Shown: positions 19,950 through 28,789, counted from the stretch's first letter. The stretch: 64,000 nucleotides of DNA from Senegalia massiliensis (GCF_900626135.1 NZ_LR130785.1:498023-562022), one strand, 5' to 3'. Numbers and translations are program-made. The notes: generated from the sequence alone by a model not told the origin.

Positions 19950-21428
19950 ATGCTATATTTAGAGCAAATTAAACAAAGGTATGAACTGATAATAGGATAT
20001 GTTGGAACTATTATTTTAGGTTTAGGTGTAGTATTATTGTTTCCTCTATTATTATATCCAATATATCCTTCAGAAATAATTGATATGAAATTTTTCATTA
20101 TACCTTCTATGATAGCAATAATATTAGGTTATATAATGAGAAGGAGTCTTAAAACAGTTAAAGATGTTACTTTAACTATACAAGAAGGCGGAGTAATTGT
20201 TATATTTTCGTGGATTTTTACCATACTAATATCCGCTCTTCCTTTTATATTGTCAGGAAAATTAAATTTTACTCAAGCTATATTTGAGTCAGTAAGTGGA
20301 TGGACTACAACAGGACTTTCTGTAGTTGATGTAACTAAAACTTCTCATATGTTTCTCTTATGGAGAAGTCTTATGCAGTTTTTTGGAGGAGCAGGATTAG
20401 CTGTAGTTATGCTATCGGCTATTATAGGACCTCATGGATTAGGTCTCTATGAAGCGGAAGGAAGATCAGATAAGTTATTACCTAATGTTACAAGATCTAC
20501 TAAATTAATTATGACTATCTATTCTTCATATGTTTTAGCTGGAGTTATACTTTATATTCTAGCTGGTATGGATTGGTTTGGTGCAATAAACCATTCTATT
20601 GCTGCCTTGTCTACCGGAGGATTTTCAACAGAAGTAGAAAGTATAGGAGCTTATAATAGTATATCAATAGAGCTTATTACTATAATACTTATGATAGCAG
20701 GGACTATAAATTTCGCAGCACACTTTTTATTAATTAGAGGTAAAATTAAGGAATTTTTTAAAGTAGGAGAAATTAGGTTCATGTTTTTTTTATTTTCCTT
20801 ATCAATACCTATTACAGCTTTTATATCTTTAAGATCTCTATATGGATCACTAGGTAGAGGATTTAGAGTGGCAGCTTTTGAAATAATTTCTGCATTATCT
20901 ACTACAGGATTCTCTACAGTAGGATATGGCGATTGGAATTATTTTGCTGTGTTTATATTAATCATATTAATGATTATAGGTGGAGGAGCTGGATCAACAG
21001 CTGGAGGTATAAAACAATATAGAATATATATAATGATAAAATCTTTAATATGGAATATAAAAGGATATTTCACTCCTAATAACGCTATTAAACAAGACTA
21101 TATTAATAGACCAGAAGGAAAATACTATGTTACAAATAGCCATATATCACAAGTAAGTAATTTTATAACAATATATTTGATATTTTATATTATTGGAGTA
21201 TTAGTAATGTTAGCCTATGGTTATCCATTACAAGATTCTATGTTTGAGTTTGCATCAAGTCTTGGTACAGTAGGCTTATCAGTAGGAATAACTTCTCCTG
21301 ATGCTCCTATGTTAGTTTTATGGACTCAAATATTTGGTATGATGTTAGGTAGATTAGAGTTTTTTGTAATATTCTTTGCAGGAATAAAAATATTTAGAGA
21401 TGGTAGATTTATATTTAGTCGACAATAA
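19950..21428 (+). CDS. trkH: Potassium uptake channel subunit TrkH/KtrB
   Basis: A 492-residue membrane protein with the four pore-loop repeats of the Trk/Ktr/HKT superfamily; selectivity-filter glycines are in TTTGLSVVD, STGGFSTE, TTGFSTVG and GTVGLSVG. The ATG at 19950 is preferred to an in-frame TTG at 19941 since the AGGGGAAGGG ribosome binding site is nine bases upstream of the former. Imports K+ with the two TrkA-type subunits encoded before it. Last gene of the c-di-AMP-controlled operon. Confidence 0.95.
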   Translation: MLYLEQIKQRYELIIGYVGTIILGLGVVLLFPLLLYPIYPSEIIDMKFFIIPSMIAIILGYIMRRSLKTVKDVTLTIQEGGVIVIFSWIFTILISALPFILSGKLNFTQAIFESVSGWTTTGLSVVDVTKTSHMFLLWRSLMQFFGGAGLAVVMLSAIIGPHGLGLYEAEGRSDKLLPNVTRSTKLIMTIYSSYVLAGVILYILAGMDWFGAINHSIAALSTGGFSTEVESIGAYNSISIELITIILMIAGTINFAAHFLLIRGKIKEFFKVGEIRFMFFLFSLSIPITAFISLRSLYGSLGRGFRVAAFEIISALSTTGFSTVGYGDWNYFAVFILIILMIIGGGAGSTAGGIKQYRIYIMIKSLIWNIKGYFTPNNAIKQDYINRPEGKYYVTNSHISQVSNFITIYLIFYIIGVLVMLAYGYPLQDSMFEFASSLGTVGLSVGITSPDAPMLVLWTQIFGMMLGRLEFFVIFFAGIKIFRDGRFIFSRQ

Positions 21429-21431
21429 TTT

Positions 21432-21458
21432 ATTTCCCATGACAATTTCCTGGGAAAT
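21432..21458 (+). terminator. Hairpin after trkH, possible terminator
   Basis: Perfect stem ATTTCCCA/TGGGAAAT with an 11-base loop just after the trkH stop. The following TGTCTTATATTTCC is only weakly T-rich, so termination efficiency is uncertain. Confidence 0.5.
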
Positions 21459-21496
21459 GTCTTATATTTCCCCAGTAAAATTATTCAAAATTTTTA

Positions 21497-21526
21497 CTCA
21501 TATTTATTATTTCTTATTCATAAGTA
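21497..21526 (+). promoter_or_regulatory. Candidate sigma-E (sporulation) promoter of spoIID
   Basis: TCATATT followed after 14 bases by CATAAGTA, resembling the sigma-E consensus (GKCATATT, 13-15 bases, CATACAMT). spoIID is a known sigma-E target in Bacillus and Clostridium. The -10 match is partial. Confidence 0.5.
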
Positions 21527-21593
21527 TATTAAATAAGAATCAATAGGAATAATAGGTAAAAATTTAACCATAAGAGGAATGGGGGAAAATATA

Positions 21594-22631
21594 GTGAGGT
21601 CATTTTTAGGATTAGTAGGAGTTATAATATTTCTGATTATAATATTTCCTATTATAATATTATTTACATGGGATGAAGATATTAATAAAGATATGGTAGA
21701 CCAAATAAAGATAGATAATAAAAAGAATGATATAGTAGATTCCTTAGACTTATCAGTAGATATATATGATACTGAAACAAAGAATATAATAAGTATGGAT
21801 TTTGAAGAGTATATAAAAGGGGTAGTAGCTGGTGAAATGCCTGCAAAATTTGAAGAAGAAGCATTAAAAGCACAGTCTGTAGCGGCAAGAACATATGCTA
21901 TATCAAAAATAATTGCATATAATAATGGATATAGGCCAGAGGAGCATCCAGAAGCTCCCCTTTGCAATACAATTCATGACCAGGTTTGGTATTCAGAAGA
22001 GAAGTTGTTAGAACTTCATGGTAAAGAGTGGATGGATAAACTTTTCCCTAAAATAGAACAAGCAGTAGATAATACAAAAGGAGAAATAATTTCATATGAT
22101 GGTCAGATTATATCAGAACCATTATTTCATTCATCAAGTGGCGGAATGACAGAAGCATCTGAAGAAGTATTTGCATCAGCAGAACCATATTTAAGACCAG
22201 TAGAAAGTCCTTATGAAACAGCTTCACCTAGTGTAAAAGATAATTTTAAAATTTCAATAGAGGATTTTATAAAAAAGTTAAATGGGAAATATTCTAATAT
22301 AAATATCACAAAAGAAAATATAGAAAAAAGAATTGAACTATTAGAAAGAACATCTACAGGTAGAGTAGATAAATTAAAAATAGGTACAATAACAATGACA
22401 GGTCGTGAGCTTAGAGAATTATTTGGATTTAACTCCACAAACTTTACTATAACAATAAATAAAGACAAAAATGAAGTAATTATAGAAACACTTGGAAATG
22501 GCCATGGAGTAGGAATGAGTCAATGGGGAGCAAATGGCATGGCAGAAAAAGGTAGCGATTATAAAGAAATATTAAAACATTATTATACAGGTGTAGAAAT
22601 TTTACCGATTGATAATTCAATGTTACAATAA
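21594..22631 (+). CDS. spoIID: Stage II sporulation protein D, peptidoglycan lytic transglycosylase
   Basis: A 345-residue protein with an N-terminal membrane anchor (~5-25) and the SpoIID domain; conserved parts GEMPAKFEEEALKAQSVAAR (near 82-101, containing the catalytic Glu) and GHGVGMSQWGANGMA near the C terminus. The GTG at 21594 is preferred to the ATG at 21579 because the GGGGGAAA ribosome binding site lies directly upstream and the membrane anchor then begins at once. Acts with SpoIIP/SpoIIM in septal thinning and engulfment by cleaving glycan strands. Confidence 0.95.
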   Translation: MRSFLGLVGVIIFLIIIFPIIILFTWDEDINKDMVDQIKIDNKKNDIVDSLDLSVDIYDTETKNIISMDFEEYIKGVVAGEMPAKFEEEALKAQSVAARTYAISKIIAYNNGYRPEEHPEAPLCNTIHDQVWYSEEKLLELHGKEWMDKLFPKIEQAVDNTKGEIISYDGQIISEPLFHSSSGGMTEASEEVFASAEPYLRPVESPYETASPSVKDNFKISIEDFIKKLNGKYSNINITKENIEKRIELLERTSTGRVDKLKIGTITMTGRELRELFGFNSTNFTITINKDKNEVIIETLGNGHGVGMSQWGANGMAEKGSDYKEILKHYYTGVEILPIDNSMLQ

Positions 22632-22662
22632 AGATTCTTCTATATAGGAAGAATCTGTTTTG
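22632..22662 (+). terminator. Rho-independent terminator after spoIID
   Basis: Perfect nine-base stem AGATTCTTC/GAAGAATCT, loop TATATAG, then GTTTTG. Confidence 0.88.
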
Positions 22663-22669
22663 CTTTCTA

Positions 22670-22718
22670 TTGACAAAAAATAAAAAATATATTATTATGA
22701 ATATAGGTTCATAATAAT
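22670..22718 (+). promoter_or_regulatory. Promoter and palindromic operator of the TetR gene
   Basis: TTGACA (22670-22675), 17 bases, TATTAT (22693-22698). A perfect 11-base inverted repeat ATTATTATGAA-N6-TTCATAATAAT (22691-22701 and 22708-22718) covers the -10 box. This is the expected design for autorepression by the TetR-family protein encoded just downstream. Confidence 0.82.
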
Positions 22719-22744
22719 TATATAGTATAAAGGGGATTTTTTAC

Positions 22745-23308
22745 ATGCCTAAGATAATAGAAGGAATTGAAGATAAAATATTTACTTCTGCATTTGATTT
22801 ATTTGCAGAACATGGGTATAAAAATGTTGATATGAAAATAATAGCAAAAAAATCTGGAATAGCAGTAGGCACATTATATAATTATTATCCAAATAAAAAA
22901 ACATTATTTTTAAATGTATTTAGTAAAAGCTGGATAGATACATTTAAAAAATTAGATAATATCATATATGGAAGCTTAGATAAACGAATTAAAATTAAAA
23001 AATTTGTTCAAATATTATATGATGAAATTTATGAAAGAAAAGGAATGGGTAAGCATTTAATTAAATCTACTAAATTTAATAATCAAGAAATAAATATAAA
23101 AGAAGAATTATTATTAAGATTAAAGAAAATAATATCAAGTGATGAAAAGGATGAAGAATTAAAATGTAAATATGAAATGAGACTATTAGAAACAATATTA
23201 GTAACAGTTATAACAATGATGAATGAACATACAGATGAATATGAAGAAAATATAGATTATTTATCCAATTATCTATGGGTTATATATCAAAATATAGAAA
23301 AATATTAA
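22745..23308 (+). CDS. TetR-family transcriptional regulator
   Basis: A 187-residue regulator. The N-terminal helix-turn-helix (residues ~8-55) contains the family pattern AFDLFAEHGYKNVDMKIIAKKSGIAVGTLYNYYPNK in pieces: FAEHGYKNV, IAKKSGIAVGTLYNYY. The C-terminal effector domain is not assignable. It probably represses its own promoter through the palindrome over the -10 box. The two genes behind it (YHS-type membrane protein and YugP-like peptidase) are close enough to be co-transcribed. Confidence 0.88.
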   Translation: MPKIIEGIEDKIFTSAFDLFAEHGYKNVDMKIIAKKSGIAVGTLYNYYPNKKTLFLNVFSKSWIDTFKKLDNIIYGSLDKRIKIKKFVQILYDEIYERKGMGKHLIKSTKFNNQEINIKEELLLRLKKIISSDEKDEELKCKYEMRLLETILVTVITMMNEHTDEYEENIDYLSNYLWVIYQNIEKY

Positions 23309-23319
23309 GAGGTGATAAT

Positions 23320-23643
23320 ATGGAACTTCTAATAGGAGCTTTTAGAGTATTTTTATTATATGTGATATTTACTAATACTATAAGAATAATATATGCATTA
23401 GTAAATAGAAAGAAAATAGCAGCAAAGTTAGAAGAAATAAAAAATGATCAAGAAAAAGCTCAAATAAATGAATCAAAAACACAGGAAATAGTAGAACAAG
23501 AAAGAGAATATGTTATAGATCCTATCTGTAATAAAGAAGTAGATAAAGATAATGCATATATTGTAGTAGAAGAAGATGAAAACAAATACTTTTGTTCTTG
23601 GGATTGCAGAGCAGAATATATAAATAGAAAAAATAGACACTAA
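23320..23643 (+). CDS. Small membrane protein with C-terminal YHS/TRASH-type metal-binding domain
   Basis: A 108-residue protein: hydrophobic span (~4-24), a Lys/Glu-rich coiled linker (~26-60), then a cysteine motif DPICNKEV-x17-YFCSWDCRAEY typical of YHS/TRASH domains, which bind metal ions. The ATG at 23320 has AAGAGGTGAT as ribosome binding site; an in-frame ATG at 23275 lies inside the TetR gene and lacks one. Function unknown; a metal-sensing or metallochaperone role is conceivable. Confidence 0.72.
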   Translation: MELLIGAFRVFLLYVIFTNTIRIIYALVNRKKIAAKLEEIKNDQEKAQINESKTQEIVEQEREYVIDPICNKEVDKDNAYIVVEEDENKYFCSWDCRAEYINRKNRH

Positions 23644-23657
23644 AGGAGAAGATGATT

Positions 23658-24332
23658 ATGTTCTTTGCAGACGTAGGTTTTTTATTGGTAATACCGGCAA
23701 TAATATTTGCAGCGTATGCTCAATCAAAAGTTTCCAGTACATTTAATAAATATTTAAAGCATGCTAGTGCATCAGGATATACAGGATATCAAGTTGCACG
23801 TGCTATATTAGATAGAAATGGACTTCACGACGTAGATATAGAAATGGTTAGAGGAAAGTTATCTGATCACTATGATCCTAGAAAAAGAGTTTTAAGATTG
23901 TCAAGAGATGTATATCAAAGAAGTTCAATAGCTTCAGTAGGAGTAGCTGCTCATGAGGTAGGCCATGCTATACAGCATGCAGAAGGTTATTTTCCACTTT
24001 TATTAAGAAATAATATAGCTCCAATAGCAGGTTTTGGAGCAAGATTTGTATGGATATTAGTATTTGCAGGTTTTTTACTTGGAATAGGTGATCTAGTATA
24101 TATAGGAATATTCTTATACCTTGCAGTAGTAGCTTTCCAAGTAATAACTTTACCAGTAGAATTTAATGCATCAAATAGGGCAGTAGCACAACTTAGCAAC
24201 GGTATAATAGCAGATGCTGATTTAAAACCTACTAAAAAAGTTTTAAATGCAGCAGCATTAACATATGTAGCAGCAACACTCGTAGGTATAGCACAACTTA
24301 TAAGATTAATTTTACTAGCAGATAGAGATTAA
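23658..24332 (+). CDS. Zinc metallopeptidase, YugP family
   Basis: A 224-residue membrane protease-like protein. The zinc motif HEVGHAIQH lies near residues 97-105 within AAHEVGHAIQHAEGY, with further spans at the N terminus (~1-20) and in the C-terminal half. It closely follows the Bacillus YugP pattern (AQSKV..., SDHYDPR, RLS). ATG 23658 is preferred over 23652 because the AAAGGAG ribosome binding site is nine bases away. Substrate unknown for the family. Confidence 0.9.
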   Translation: MFFADVGFLLVIPAIIFAAYAQSKVSSTFNKYLKHASASGYTGYQVARAILDRNGLHDVDIEMVRGKLSDHYDPRKRVLRLSRDVYQRSSIASVGVAAHEVGHAIQHAEGYFPLLLRNNIAPIAGFGARFVWILVFAGFLLGIGDLVYIGIFLYLAVVAFQVITLPVEFNASNRAVAQLSNGIIADADLKPTKKVLNAAALTYVAATLVGIAQLIRLILLADRD

Positions 24333-24341
24333 AAAACATAT

Positions 24342-24383
24342 AAAAGACCCACTTTAGAAATTTTCTAAAGTGGGTCTTTTTTT
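24342..24383 (+). terminator. Rho-independent terminator after the YugP-like gene
   Basis: Near-perfect 19-base stem with AAAAGACCCACTTTAGAAA and its complement, followed by seven or more T. Confidence 0.95.
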
Positions 24384-24452
24384 GTATAAAAAAAATAATT
24401 TTGCTAATAATAGTAACTGAAATAGTTTTTACATATATATGGAGGTGTAGAG

Positions 24453-25304
24453 ATGGATAACAATGATAAAAATAATAAAGACAAAAAAGAAAATGGTCTA
24501 AAGGATAAAATGAAAAAAGTAACTCAAAAAGATGGTTTTTATCTAGTGTTATTTTTATGCATAATGATAGTAGGAGTAACTGCAGTTTGGGTTTCAGGGG
24601 ATAATTTCAAACAAATATCAGAGTTAGAAAAAGAAGAAGATTTAGATGATGATATATTAGACTATTATCCTGATAATGAAGAATCTCAAATAGGAGCTAT
24701 AGAAGAACCAGATCAAGAACCAAAAGTAGAAGAGCAAGAGGAAGAAAAAACACAAGAAGAACCAAAAGAGCCTCAAAAAGAAGAAAATACTGAAAAACAA
24801 GAACAAGAATCAAATCCTAAACCAGAACCAAAAGAACAAGCAAAAAATGAAGAACAAGCAGTAGAAGTTTCAGCAAATGCAAGACGTGCAAAAGCAATGC
24901 TTGTTCCAATAATGGGAAAACAGTCTATGAGTTTTGCTGGAGATCAACTTGTATATTCAGAGACTTTAGAACAATGGACTACCCATAATGGTTTAGATAT
25001 AACAGCAAAAAAAGGAAGTTCAGTTAGGGCAGTACTTAAAGGTGTAGTAAAGAGTGTAGAAGAAACAGATGATTTAGGTAGAGTAATTACTATTGATCAT
25101 GGAGAAGGATTAATAACTAAATATGCAGGACTTTCTGAAAAAACTTTAGTTAAAAAAGGACAAAATGTAAATAAAGGAGACGCTATAGGAGCTATAGGAG
25201 AACCAGCAGGTTATGAACTATCTCAAGGACCACATTTACATTTTGAAGTATTAGAAAATGGAAAACATATTGATCCAAAAGATTATATTCCAGACTTTGA
25301 ATAA
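24453..25304 (+). CDS. spoIIQ: SpoIIQ-like M23 (LytM) peptidase
   Basis: A 283-residue protein: cytoplasmic N terminus, one membrane span (~30-47), a long acidic, Glu/Pro/Gln-rich linker (~55-135), then an M23 domain (~150-280). Zinc ligands are intact: His and Asp in HNGLDITAKKG and the HLHFEV motif; in Bacillus subtilis SpoIIQ this site is degenerate, while clostridial SpoIIQ keeps it. The location between spoIID and spoIIID supports the assignment. In the forespore it forms the zipper/channel with SpoIIIAH. A generic M23 endopeptidase is the alternative. Confidence 0.87.
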   Translation: MDNNDKNNKDKKENGLKDKMKKVTQKDGFYLVLFLCIMIVGVTAVWVSGDNFKQISELEKEEDLDDDILDYYPDNEESQIGAIEEPDQEPKVEEQEEEKTQEEPKEPQKEENTEKQEQESNPKPEPKEQAKNEEQAVEVSANARRAKAMLVPIMGKQSMSFAGDQLVYSETLEQWTTHNGLDITAKKGSSVRAVLKGVVKSVEETDDLGRVITIDHGEGLITKYAGLSEKTLVKKGQNVNKGDAIGAIGEPAGYELSQGPHLHFEVLENGKHIDPKDYIPDFE

Positions 25305-25380
25305 AGAAATGTTCTATTCACCATTATAAAAGCATAATAATGTAAAAAAGACGGTTGTGCCATTAAAGGGGGTTAGGCAA

Positions 25381-25638
25381 TTGAAAGACTATATAGAGGA
25401 AAGGGCTCTTGAAATAGCAAATTATATAATAGAAGAAAAAGCAACTGTAAGAAAGACAGCAAATGTTTTTGGGGTAAGTAAAAGCACAGTTCATAAAGAT
25501 GTAACTGAACGCCTTCCCAAGATAAACCCTCTTATCTCAGAACAGGTAAAGAGTGTTTTAGAAAAGAACAAAGCTGAAAGGCATATTAGAGGTGGCAAGG
25601 CAACAAAAATTAAATATAGCACTGCTGCTGTAGAGTAA
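25381..25638 (+). CDS. spoIIID: Sporulation transcription factor SpoIIID
   Basis: An 85-residue DNA-binding protein with helix-turn-helix TANVFGVSKSTVHKDVTERLP and the basic C-terminal RHIRGGKATKIKYS that inserts into the minor groove. The TTG at 25381 gives an N terminus (LKDYIEERALEI) that aligns with the Bacillus protein (HDYIKERTIKI); the upstream GTG at 25357 would add eight residues over the AAAGGGGG ribosome binding site. Acts in the mother cell to modulate sigma-E and sigma-K genes. Confidence 0.96.
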   Translation: MKDYIEERALEIANYIIEEKATVRKTANVFGVSKSTVHKDVTERLPKINPLISEQVKSVLEKNKAERHIRGGKATKIKYSTAAVE

Positions 25639-25644
25639 AACTAT

Positions 25645-25673
25645 AAAAGGACCGATTTTATCGGTTCTTTTTT
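25645..25673 (+). terminator. Rho-independent terminator after spoIIID
   Basis: Stem GGACCGAT/ATCGGTTC (one G-U pair), TTT loop, six or more T. Confidence 0.88.
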
Positions 25674-25807
25674 ATTATAAAAAAAATAAAAAAATTTCTA
25701 AAATTTTGCAGGAATTTTGAAACTTTTATCGAATAAGTAAAAGAAGTATGTAAAAAATTAGATATAATAATTTAGTTATAGATAAAAGTAGAAAGTGAGG
25801 TTTTATA

Positions 25808-26827
25808 ATGTTTTCATTTAGATCAGATATGGGTATAGATTTAGGAACTGCAAGTGTATTAGTTTATGTAAAAAATAAGGGGATAGTTTTGCAAGAACCT
25901 TCAGTGGTTGCAATAGATAAAAACACAGATAAAGTACTTGCAGTAGGAGAAGAAGCAAGAAGAATGATTGGTAGAACTCCAGGGAATATAATAGCAATTA
26001 GACCTTTAAAAGATGGTGTTATATCTGATTATGATATAACTGAAAGAATGATAAAACATTTTATAACAAAAGCAGCAGGAAAATTTTTCTTTAAACCTAG
26101 AATAATAATATGTGTGCCATCTGGAGTAACAGGTGTAGAAAAAAGAGCAGTTATAGAAGCAAGTATGCAGGCAGGAGCAAAAAAGACATATTTAATAGAA
26201 GAACCTATAGCAGCAGCTATAGGTGCAGGAATAGACATTACACAACCTGATGGCAATATGGTAATTGATATGGGTGGTGGAACTACAGATATAGCAGTTA
26301 TATCACTTGGTGGAATAGTAGTAAGTACATCAATAAAACTTGCTGGAGATAAAATGGATGAAGCTATAGTAAAATATATGAGACGTAAGCACAATATTTT
26401 AGTAGGAGAAAGAACAGCAGAAGATATGAAAGTCAGAATTGGTACAGCTTATCCAAGAGATAAACAAGTTTCAATGGATGTACGTGGTAGAGATTTAGTT
26501 ACTGGTCTTCCAAAAACAATAAAAGTATCTTCAGAAGAAATGTTAATAGCATTAGAAGAAACAGTTACTACTATAGCAGAAGCAGTACATTCAGTACTTG
26601 AACAGACTCCACCAGAACTTGCAGCAGACATTAGTGATAAAGGGATGATAATGACAGGTGGTGCATGTCTACTTAATGGTATGGACAAACTTATAAAAGA
26701 AAGAACAGGAATAAAAGTAATTATAGCAGAAGATGCTGTTTCATGTGTAGCAAAAGGTACTGGTGAATCTCTTAATTCTATGGATATATTAGAGAAACAA
26801 ATGACAACTGAATCAAAAAGTTATTAA
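25808..26827 (+). CDS. mbl: MreB-like actin homologue Mbl
   Basis: A 339-residue MreB/Mbl protein. Phosphate-1 loop GIDLGTASVLVYV at the N terminus, phosphate-2 IDMGGGTTDIAVISLGG (~155-171) and the adenosine motif GMIMTGGACLLNGMD near 278-292 are intact. Gene position directly behind spoIIID and before flhO/flhP-type genes is that of mbl in Bacillus. It organises lateral wall synthesis at the membrane. Confidence 0.93.
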   Translation: MFSFRSDMGIDLGTASVLVYVKNKGIVLQEPSVVAIDKNTDKVLAVGEEARRMIGRTPGNIIAIRPLKDGVISDYDITERMIKHFITKAAGKFFFKPRIIICVPSGVTGVEKRAVIEASMQAGAKKTYLIEEPIAAAIGAGIDITQPDGNMVIDMGGGTTDIAVISLGGIVVSTSIKLAGDKMDEAIVKYMRRKHNILVGERTAEDMKVRIGTAYPRDKQVSMDVRGRDLVTGLPKTIKVSSEEMLIALEETVTTIAEAVHSVLEQTPPELAADISDKGMIMTGGACLLNGMDKLIKERTGIKVIIAEDAVSCVAKGTGESLNSMDILEKQMTTESKSY

Positions 26828-26831
26828 ATAT

Positions 26832-26859
26832 TAAAGAATATTATACTTTGTGCCGATAA
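26832..26859 (+). promoter_or_regulatory. Sigma-D (FliA-type) flagellar promoter
   Basis: TAAA (26832-26835), 16 bases, GCCGATAA (26852-26859), matching the motility sigma factor consensus (TAAA-N14-16-GCCGATAW). It stands 34 bases before the first flagellar gene and just after mbl. Confidence 0.88.
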
Positions 26860-26893
26860 TAGTACCGAGCAGAATTAAAATTGAGGTGAAAAA

Positions 26894-27964
26894 ATGTTTA
26901 GAGGCATGTATATATCAACTACTGGAATGATAAATAGTCAACATAGAATGGATACAATTTCAAATAATCTTGCAAATACTAATACAAATGGATATAAAAA
27001 AGATGGAGTACTTTCAGAATCATTTCCTGAACAATTACTGAGACGAATAAATGATAACTCTACATCTACAATAAAGCCTTTTCAAGGAGTAGAATTAACA
27101 CAAAATGGTGAAGAATACTTACTTGAAACTAAAGGTGCATATTTTGCAATAGATACACCAGCAGGAACAGGGTATGATGATAAATTTAAGTTTAGAGTTA
27201 CAGAAGATGGATATCTTAAGACCTATTATCAAGATCATGATAGAAATATAAAATCAGATGGGGAAAATTATCTTTTAGGCAAAAATGGAAGAATTAGAAT
27301 TACAGGAAATAATATAGAGATAGATGGTCAAGGAAATGTATTTTCAGGTGGTAATTTGATAGATGCTATTGTAACAAAGCCTCATATGAATGTAATAGGA
27401 ACTCTAGGAAATGGAATACGTACTGATAGAGTATTTATAAATTTCACTCAAGGAGATATAAGGCAAACATCAAACCCATTGGATATGGCCTTAAATGGTG
27501 ATGGATTCTTTAAAGTACAAACAGAGAACGGTACTAGATATACAAGAGATGGAAGCTTTAAAATAGATAGAGAAGGTTTCTTAACAACATCTGAAGGGCA
27601 TCGAGTATTAGGCAATAATGGTGCTATAAATATAGGGAATGGTGAAGTGAATACAGATCAGTTTGGGAATATATCATTAAATGGAGCTTTTGTTAGTAGA
27701 CTAGATATAGTAAATATAGATAATAAAGAATTTCTAAGAAAAGAAGGAGATAATCTATATAGAATAGAAGAAAACCAAGAAGCACAAGAAAGTGCATTTA
27801 CAGGTGAAGTATTATCTGGTTATTTAGAAGGGTCCAATGTAGAAACAGTAAAGGAAATGGTAGAAATGATATCTACTATGAGGGGTTATGAATCTAACCA
27901 AAAAGTAGTTAAGTCATATGATGAAATACTACAAAAAGCTGTAAATGATATAGCAAGAATATAA
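26894..27964 (+). CDS. flhO: Flagellar basal-body rod protein, FlgF/FlhO-like
   Basis: A 356-residue axial protein. Start motif MYISTTGMINSQHRMDTISNNLANTNTNGYK is the N-terminal rod signature in pieces (GMINSQ, TISNNLANTNTNGYKK); the central NPLDMALNGDGFFKVQ and C-terminal GYLEGSNVETVKEMVEMISTMRGYESNQKV complete the family pattern. It is longer than the next gene product by an insertion around residues 60-170. Distal rod or hook-associated function; follows a sigma-D promoter. Confidence 0.92.
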   Translation: MFRGMYISTTGMINSQHRMDTISNNLANTNTNGYKKDGVLSESFPEQLLRRINDNSTSTIKPFQGVELTQNGEEYLLETKGAYFAIDTPAGTGYDDKFKFRVTEDGYLKTYYQDHDRNIKSDGENYLLGKNGRIRITGNNIEIDGQGNVFSGGNLIDAIVTKPHMNVIGTLGNGIRTDRVFINFTQGDIRQTSNPLDMALNGDGFFKVQTENGTRYTRDGSFKIDREGFLTTSEGHRVLGNNGAINIGNGEVNTDQFGNISLNGAFVSRLDIVNIDNKEFLRKEGDNLYRIEENQEAQESAFTGEVLSGYLEGSNVETVKEMVEMISTMRGYESNQKVVKSYDEILQKAVNDIARI

Positions 27965-27981
27965 AATAGGGGGCATTATAA

Positions 27982-28779
27982 ATGATTAGGTCATTATGGA
28001 CTGCAGCTACAGGAATGAAATCACAACAATTTAATATAGATACAATTTCAAATAACTTATCAAATGTAAATACTGTTGGATATAAATCTCAAAGAGCTGA
28101 ATTTAAAGATTTAATGTATACGGAGTTAAAAAGAGCAAATCCAAATGATGATACTAATACTCCGGTTAATATTCAAGTAGGTCATGGGGTAAAAGTTTCA
28201 GCAACAAATAGAAATATGGCTCAAGGGAGTCCACAGCCAACTGAAAATCCACTTGATGTAGCAATAGTTGGAGATGGTTTTTTCGAGGTGCAGTTACCTA
28301 ATGGAGAAACAAGATATACAAGAGATGGAAGTTTTAAGCTAAGTATTAATGGTAATACTTCTAATTTAGTAACTTCAGAGGGATATTATATATTAGATAA
28401 TAATAATAATAGAATAACCTTAAATAGTGGAATATCAGACTTGGAAATAGATAATATGGGAAATATAACTGCTGAAAATGCAAATGGTGAAACTGTAGAT
28501 ATAGGCACATTAAAATTAGTAGATTTTATAAACTCTAAAGGGTTATTAAATGATGGAAGCAATCTTTATGAAGAGACAGTTGCCTCAGGAGATCCAAGAG
28601 TTTTAAATAATTTTAATATGGACTCTACAATACTTCAAAAGTATTTAGAGAGTTCAAATGTAGCTGTAATAGATGAAATGGTAAAGATGATATCAGCTCA
28701 AAGAGCATATGAAGTAAGTTCTAAGTCAATTCAAACATCAGATGAAATGATGCAACAAGCTAATAATCTTAAAAGGTAA
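27982..28779 (+). CDS. flgG: Flagellar basal-body rod protein, FlgG/FlhP-like
   Basis: A 265-residue rod protein with N-terminal IDTISNNLSNVNTVGYKSQRAEF, central NPLDVAIVGDGFFEVQ and C-terminal YLESSNVAVIDEMVKMISAQRAYE motifs. Normal FlgG length. It follows the previous rod gene by 17 bases and probably forms the distal rod together with it. Confidence 0.93.
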   Translation: MIRSLWTAATGMKSQQFNIDTISNNLSNVNTVGYKSQRAEFKDLMYTELKRANPNDDTNTPVNIQVGHGVKVSATNRNMAQGSPQPTENPLDVAIVGDGFFEVQLPNGETRYTRDGSFKLSINGNTSNLVTSEGYYILDNNNNRITLNSGISDLEIDNMGNITAENANGETVDIGTLKLVDFINSKGLLNDGSNLYEETVASGDPRVLNNFNMDSTILQKYLESSNVAVIDEMVKMISAQRAYEVSSKSIQTSDEMMQQANNLKR

Positions 28780-28789
28780 GTGATAATTT

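Noticed and set aside
25310-25345. Possible sigma-E promoter before spoIIID (CATAATAAT)
   Set aside because: Only the CATA core matches and no acceptable -35 element is present at the right distance.
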